Shown here: piece after piece, positions 59,900-64,000 of the stretch
Position numbering within the stretch: position 1 is the stretch's first letter
Layout: the number at the start of each line of letters is the position of its first letter
From: Monodelphis domestica
Taxonomy: Eukaryota > Chordata > Mammalia > Didelphimorphia > Didelphidae
Length of the DNA stretch: 64,000 bases
NCBI RefSeq assembly: GCF_027887165.1
Contig: NC_077230.1
Span: 28,111,851-28,175,850, forward strand
Reading direction: 5' to 3'
Notes under the pieces: model-generated
What the model was told of the DNA's origin: nothing
Seen by the model: only the letters and a program-made list of their open reading frames with translations
The model's database searches: none
Made by a program: the position numbers and the translations under genes

Positions 59900-61415
59900 C
59901 TAATGAAAAGGATCATGAAGGAAGCTGGTCTAGCAGTACCAGATCTCAAACTGTATTATAAAGGAGTAATCGTCAAAGCAATATGGTGCTGGTAAAGAAA
60001 TAGCATGGTAGGTGAATGGAATAATCAGGGATAAAAGACCCTAATCTAGTATTTGATAAATCCCAAAGATTCCAGATTTTGAAACAGAAACTCACTATTT
60101 CATAAAAACTGCTGGGGAAATTGGAAAGTGATATGGCGGAAATTATGTTTAGATCAATACCTCACATTCTATATCAAGATAAGGTCAAAATGGGTATATG
60201 ATTTAGAGATAAAGGGTGATACGGTAAGTTAATTAGGGGAACATAGAATAGTTTGCCTGTTAGAACTATGGAGAAGGGAAGAATTTATAACCAAACAATT
60301 GATATAGAGCATTACAAGTGATAAAATGAATAATTTTGACTATCTTATTTTTTAAAAAATATATATAAACCAAACCAATGTAACCAAGAATTTAAGGGAA
60401 ACAACAAACTGGGAAAAAATTTTATAATAAATTGCTCTGATAAAGGTTTCATTTCTCAAATTCATAGAGGAGTAAGAGAAATGCACAAGAATAAAAACCA
60501 TTCCTCAATTGGCAAATTGACAAAGGATATGAAGAAGCAGTTTTCAAATGAAGAAATCAAAAGTATCAATAATCTCATGAAAAAAATGTTCTAAATCACT
60601 CTTGATTAGAGAATTGTAAATTCAAACAACTCTTAGACACCACCTCATACTGATCAGAGTGGCCAATATGACAGTAAAGGAAAGTGATAAATGTTGATGG
60701 GTGTGGAAAAATTGGGACATAACGCTGGTGGAGTTGTGAACAGATCCAACTATTTGGGAGGGAAATTTGGAATTATGCACAATGGGCTACAAAACTTTGA
60801 TTACCCTTTGAAACTGTAATACCATTATTAGGTCAGTCTCCCAAAGAGATAAAAAGGGGTGGGGGGAGCTACTTGTACAAAAATACTTATGGTAGACCTT
60901 TTTTGTGGTGGCAAATAATTAGAAACTGAATATGCCCATCAATAGAGGAATGGTTGAACAAATTATGGCATATGTTGGTGATGAAATACTATTGTGTTAT
61001 AAGTAATGATGAACAGGATGATTTCATAAAGATCTGGAACTACATTAACTAATGCAGAATGAAATAAGCAGAAATAGAAGAAATACTGTATTGTCACCAA
61101 TACAATGATCCTGGACAATTCTGAGGGACTTAAGTCAGAGAAGGATATAAATTTCCAGAGAAAGAACTGTTACAATAGGAAGATAGTTCAAAGCATATGA
61201 TTTTTCTCCTTAGTTAATTTAGATTTTGATTTGGGGGTTTTAATTTTTATAATTTTTCTGTAATAACAATGAACAATATGGAAATGGGTACTGCATGAAA
61301 ATACTTATATAACACAGATCAAATTGCTTACCATCTCTTGAAATTAATAGAGGAGGGAGACAATTTGGGAGAAAACTTATGTGGAAAATTATTAATACAT
61401 ATAATTGGCAAAATA
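59900..61415 (+). mobile_element. 5'-truncated L1 (ORF2 C-terminal and 3' UTR), plus strand
   Basis: Starts in ORF2 at 'ggtctagcagtaccagatct' and runs collinearly through the C-terminal part ('aatttggaattatgcacaat', 'ttgtggtggcaaataatt') and the 3' UTR, to about 61415. Many stops; no clear poly(A). Confidence 0.8.
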
Positions 61416-61931
61416 TGTATTAAATACATTCTATTATTTTGATCTTACTCAAGATATTCATTGAGTGCTACATGAACCAAAATGACCTAAACTTATTTCA
61501 GATATGCTTCAATATTTTTAATCCTACATCCTTGAAGGAAAATGGTGAATCTTAAAAAGAAGTTGATTCAAAGTAGAACACTGGAAATACAGTAAAATAC
61601 TAGGGCTTTTTCTTTTAATCCTTAGAGCTTATTTCAGCTGCTATAATTCACCAAATATTGTTATGTTTCAAAGACATCCTAACTACTGTTGTAATCCATA
61701 CAGAGATATATTTCCTCCTCATAGACCAGATTTCTAAATTCCATTTAATAACAACAGGAGGCAAAATGATGCCTAGCACGTCTGTCCACCACTCTAAAAA
61801 ACATCACAAGTATAGTTGAGGATTCTATTTTAACCCTTACCCACTTGTGACTCTGCTGTATGCTATTTTTAAATCAGGAATTTGCAGTTTCATTATTGTC
61901 TGCATTATGCCATCCTACCACATGGAGAAGG

Positions 61932-61980
<49 letters not shown>
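61932..61980. repeat. (TG)n microsatellite
   Basis: About 49 bp of TG dinucleotide. Confidence 0.95.
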
Positions 61981-61982
<2 letters not shown>

Positions 61983-62145
61983 ATTAAGAGACATACAGAT
62001 AAGGAGAGATGGAGAGGGAGAGACAATTTAAATATACTTACATGCCTGCATATGCCTATACATAAGAATTTCATTTGATGGAAAAGATACAGATGCTTTC
62101 TATTGTTGAAAGTATATGTATGTGTTCATATATAAGTACACATAT

Positions 62146-62181
<36 letters not shown>

Positions 62182-62809
62182 CTTTCCATTAATAGGTCTT
62201 TTTTGAACATTCCAAGATAGTTTGCCCTAAATACCCAACCATCTAAGGGAAAATAAAAGTGCTTCAGGGTTTCATTTCCTCTCAGCAGCCAGGCCTGGCT
62301 TAAATGACAAAAATGATTGATTATGCTATAATAACTATTTGTCTCTGAAGGTAGGTATCTTTTATTCCTATTAAAAACAACATGCATCATTTAGAATTAG
62401 AGAGAAGGGTTGTCTACTCTTCTCCTATTGCTATAATTTGGGCTTGAAAATAGTTCTTGCCAGATTCATTTTAGCATTGGATTAATTTCACTTCTTTCTC
62501 CCAATGATTAGAAGTCCTATATGCTACCTGCTCCATCTGTCACAAGATTCTGTGGGAGAAAACTCAGGTGATGCTAATGAATCCATTAAGTGCAAGGGAG
62601 CTGAACAGGCATATAGCATGTTGATGAAGCTGATGAAGCATCTAAGGAAAGATTAACTTTGAGGCCAGCCTATCCATAAGCAAAAAAGATGAAAATGCTG
62701 TTACTTGCTTTAAAAATTTGTATGTTATCCAGCCCTCCCATTTTATTGCTATTAAACACTTAATTTATGATATGGAAATTGGGGAGGGGAGGGGTTGGGA
62801 AGATCACTG

Positions 62810-62811
<2 letters not shown>

Positions 62812-62858
<47 letters not shown>
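62812..62858. repeat. (TA)n microsatellite
   Basis: About 47 bp of TA dinucleotide with one interruption near the end. Confidence 0.95.
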
Positions 62859-63364
62859 CACTTTTATAAAGATCCTTCCTTTGCACTTGTGGATTTAAAA
62901 TATTATTGGTTCTTGCAGTTTATTATTGTTAAAAATGAACCATAAAGAACACTGACTCTTATCAAGAGAATTGTAAGAATATCCAAATAGCTAACCAAAC
63001 TATGATCCAATCATTCTCCCAAGAGCTGTAGAAGTAAATGCTAGATGTTAACACTAAACTTGGATATGCCTCACAAGTCCTTTAATCAGGTTGCATTATG
63101 TATTCCTGCTGTGACTTCTTTCAATTAACTCCTGAAGCATGATAAACAGATGGGCTTGGTCACTTGATATGGTTTATGTACCTGAACTATGCACTACAGG
63201 GATTGAAATCTAGATCTCATACTGGGGAAAAGACTGGAGATATCATTATCTTGGGAATTCCTAATGTGATTTTCCATTATTCAGATTACAGGACTATCAG
63301 AGTGAAAATTGTAGTTATGCTCTTATTGGCATGATCTAAATAGTCTGTCTTTTTACCTTTCTAG

Positions 63365-64000
63365 ATATCATCATTCAACCATTCCCCAATTGAGGGATGT
63401 CCCCTCATTTTCCAATTTTTTGCCATAACAAAGAGTGTGGCTATAAATATTTTTGTATGAGTATTTTTCTTTATTATGTTTTTGGGGCACAAACCCAATA
63501 TTGGTATGGCTAGATCAAAGGGCAGACAGTCTTTTAAAGAACTTTGGGCATGGTTCCAAATTGCCTTCCAGACTGGTTAGTTTACTTTACAACTCCAACA
63601 GCACTGCACTAGTGTCCCAATTTTGCCACACCTCCTCCAGCATTTATTACTTTTCTTTTTTGTCATATTAGACAATCTCCTAAGTGAGAGGTGTTACATC
63701 AGAGTTGTTTTGATTTGCATTTCTCTAATTCTAAGAGATTTAGAACACTTTTTCATGTGCTTATTGATAGTCTTGATTTCTTTATCTGAAAATTGCCTAT
63801 TCATATCCCTTGTCCATTTATCAATTGGGGAATGGCTTGATTTTTTGTACAATTTATTTAGCTCCTTGTAAATTTGAGTAACTAGACCTTTGTCAGAGGT
63901 TTTTGTTATAAGGATTTTTCCTCAATTTGTTGCTTCCCTTCTAATTTTAGTTTCATTGGTTTTGTTTGTTCAAAAACTTCTTAATTTAATATAATCAAAA
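63365..64000 (-). mobile_element. L1 ORF2 3' region, minus strand, continuing past the window
   Basis: Antisense ORF2 C-terminal sequence, starting inside the L1 ('caaccattccccaattgagg') without a 3' UTR. It is collinear with 3780-4410 and with 9560-10180. The right end of the window lies within this L1. Confidence 0.85.

Larger units (their letters stand above)
61416..63364. other. AT-rich sequence with microsatellites
   Basis: No gene recognised. It holds a (TG)n run at 61932-61980, (TA)n at 62149-62178 and (TA)n at 62812-62858. The VCVCV- and HTHTH-type open frames are microsatellite artefacts. Confidence 0.6.

Noticed and set aside
1..64000. CRISPR arrays, operons, ribosome binding sites, phage or plasmid modules
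   Set aside because: Nothing of this kind is present; base composition, SINEs, LINEs and a processed pseudogene mark this as vertebrate nuclear DNA.

Overview
This window looks like AT-rich, non-coding nuclear DNA from a marsupial (metatherian) mammal. The evidence is its repeat content: many LINE-1 (L1) fragments with marsupial-type 3' ends, several tRNA-headed CORE-SINEs (the GGGGCAGCTGGG... and Mar1-like types), MIR relics, endogenous retrovirus (ERV) pieces, solo LTRs, one GC-rich RTE-like LINE, and a processed copy of the mammalian gene RNF146. I cannot resolve the species. I found no intact host gene, no tRNA or rRNA gene, no CRISPR array and no bacterial-style operon. Every coding signal I can support is a retroelement or a retrocopy, and all are broken.

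Layout. 1-3.1 kb: sparse sequence, an old minus-strand L1 and a short plus-strand SINE-like unit. 3.27-14.15 kb: one long minus-strand L1, cut into five segments by four later insertions (a solo LTR, a 2.17 kb retroviral pol element with inverted ends, and two L1 3' ends). 16.3-21.2 kb: LTR-like DNA followed by a plus-strand ERV pol relic (RT thumb, RNase H, integrase), itself split by an L1 3' end. 22.9-29.5 kb: L1 5' halves in both orientations, a Mar1 SINE and an LTR. 29.68-33.91 kb: a nearly complete minus-strand RTE-like LINE bounded by a 12-bp target-site duplication. Its far 5' end is a tRNA-derived CORE-SINE head. 37-44.7 kb: SINEs, MIRs and nested L1s. 44.70-46.69 kb: an RNF146 processed pseudogene with poly(A) and a 10-bp target-site duplication, inserted in L1 5' sequence. 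47-64 kb: simple repeats, SINEs, a hAT-like remnant, several plus-strand L1 ORF2 pieces (one holding a solo LTR) and an L1 3' portion running off the right end.

The parts do not work together as a pathway; they record successive insertions. The two most interesting items are the LINE whose 5' end is a SINE carrying recognisable Pol III A- and B-box-like sequence, mobilised as one unit, and the ERV pol element whose two ends are ~100-bp inverted repeats with TG...CA termini and a 4-bp target duplication, where ordinary LTRs would be direct repeats. All family assignments are by eye from motifs and known repeat architecture; no database search was possible.
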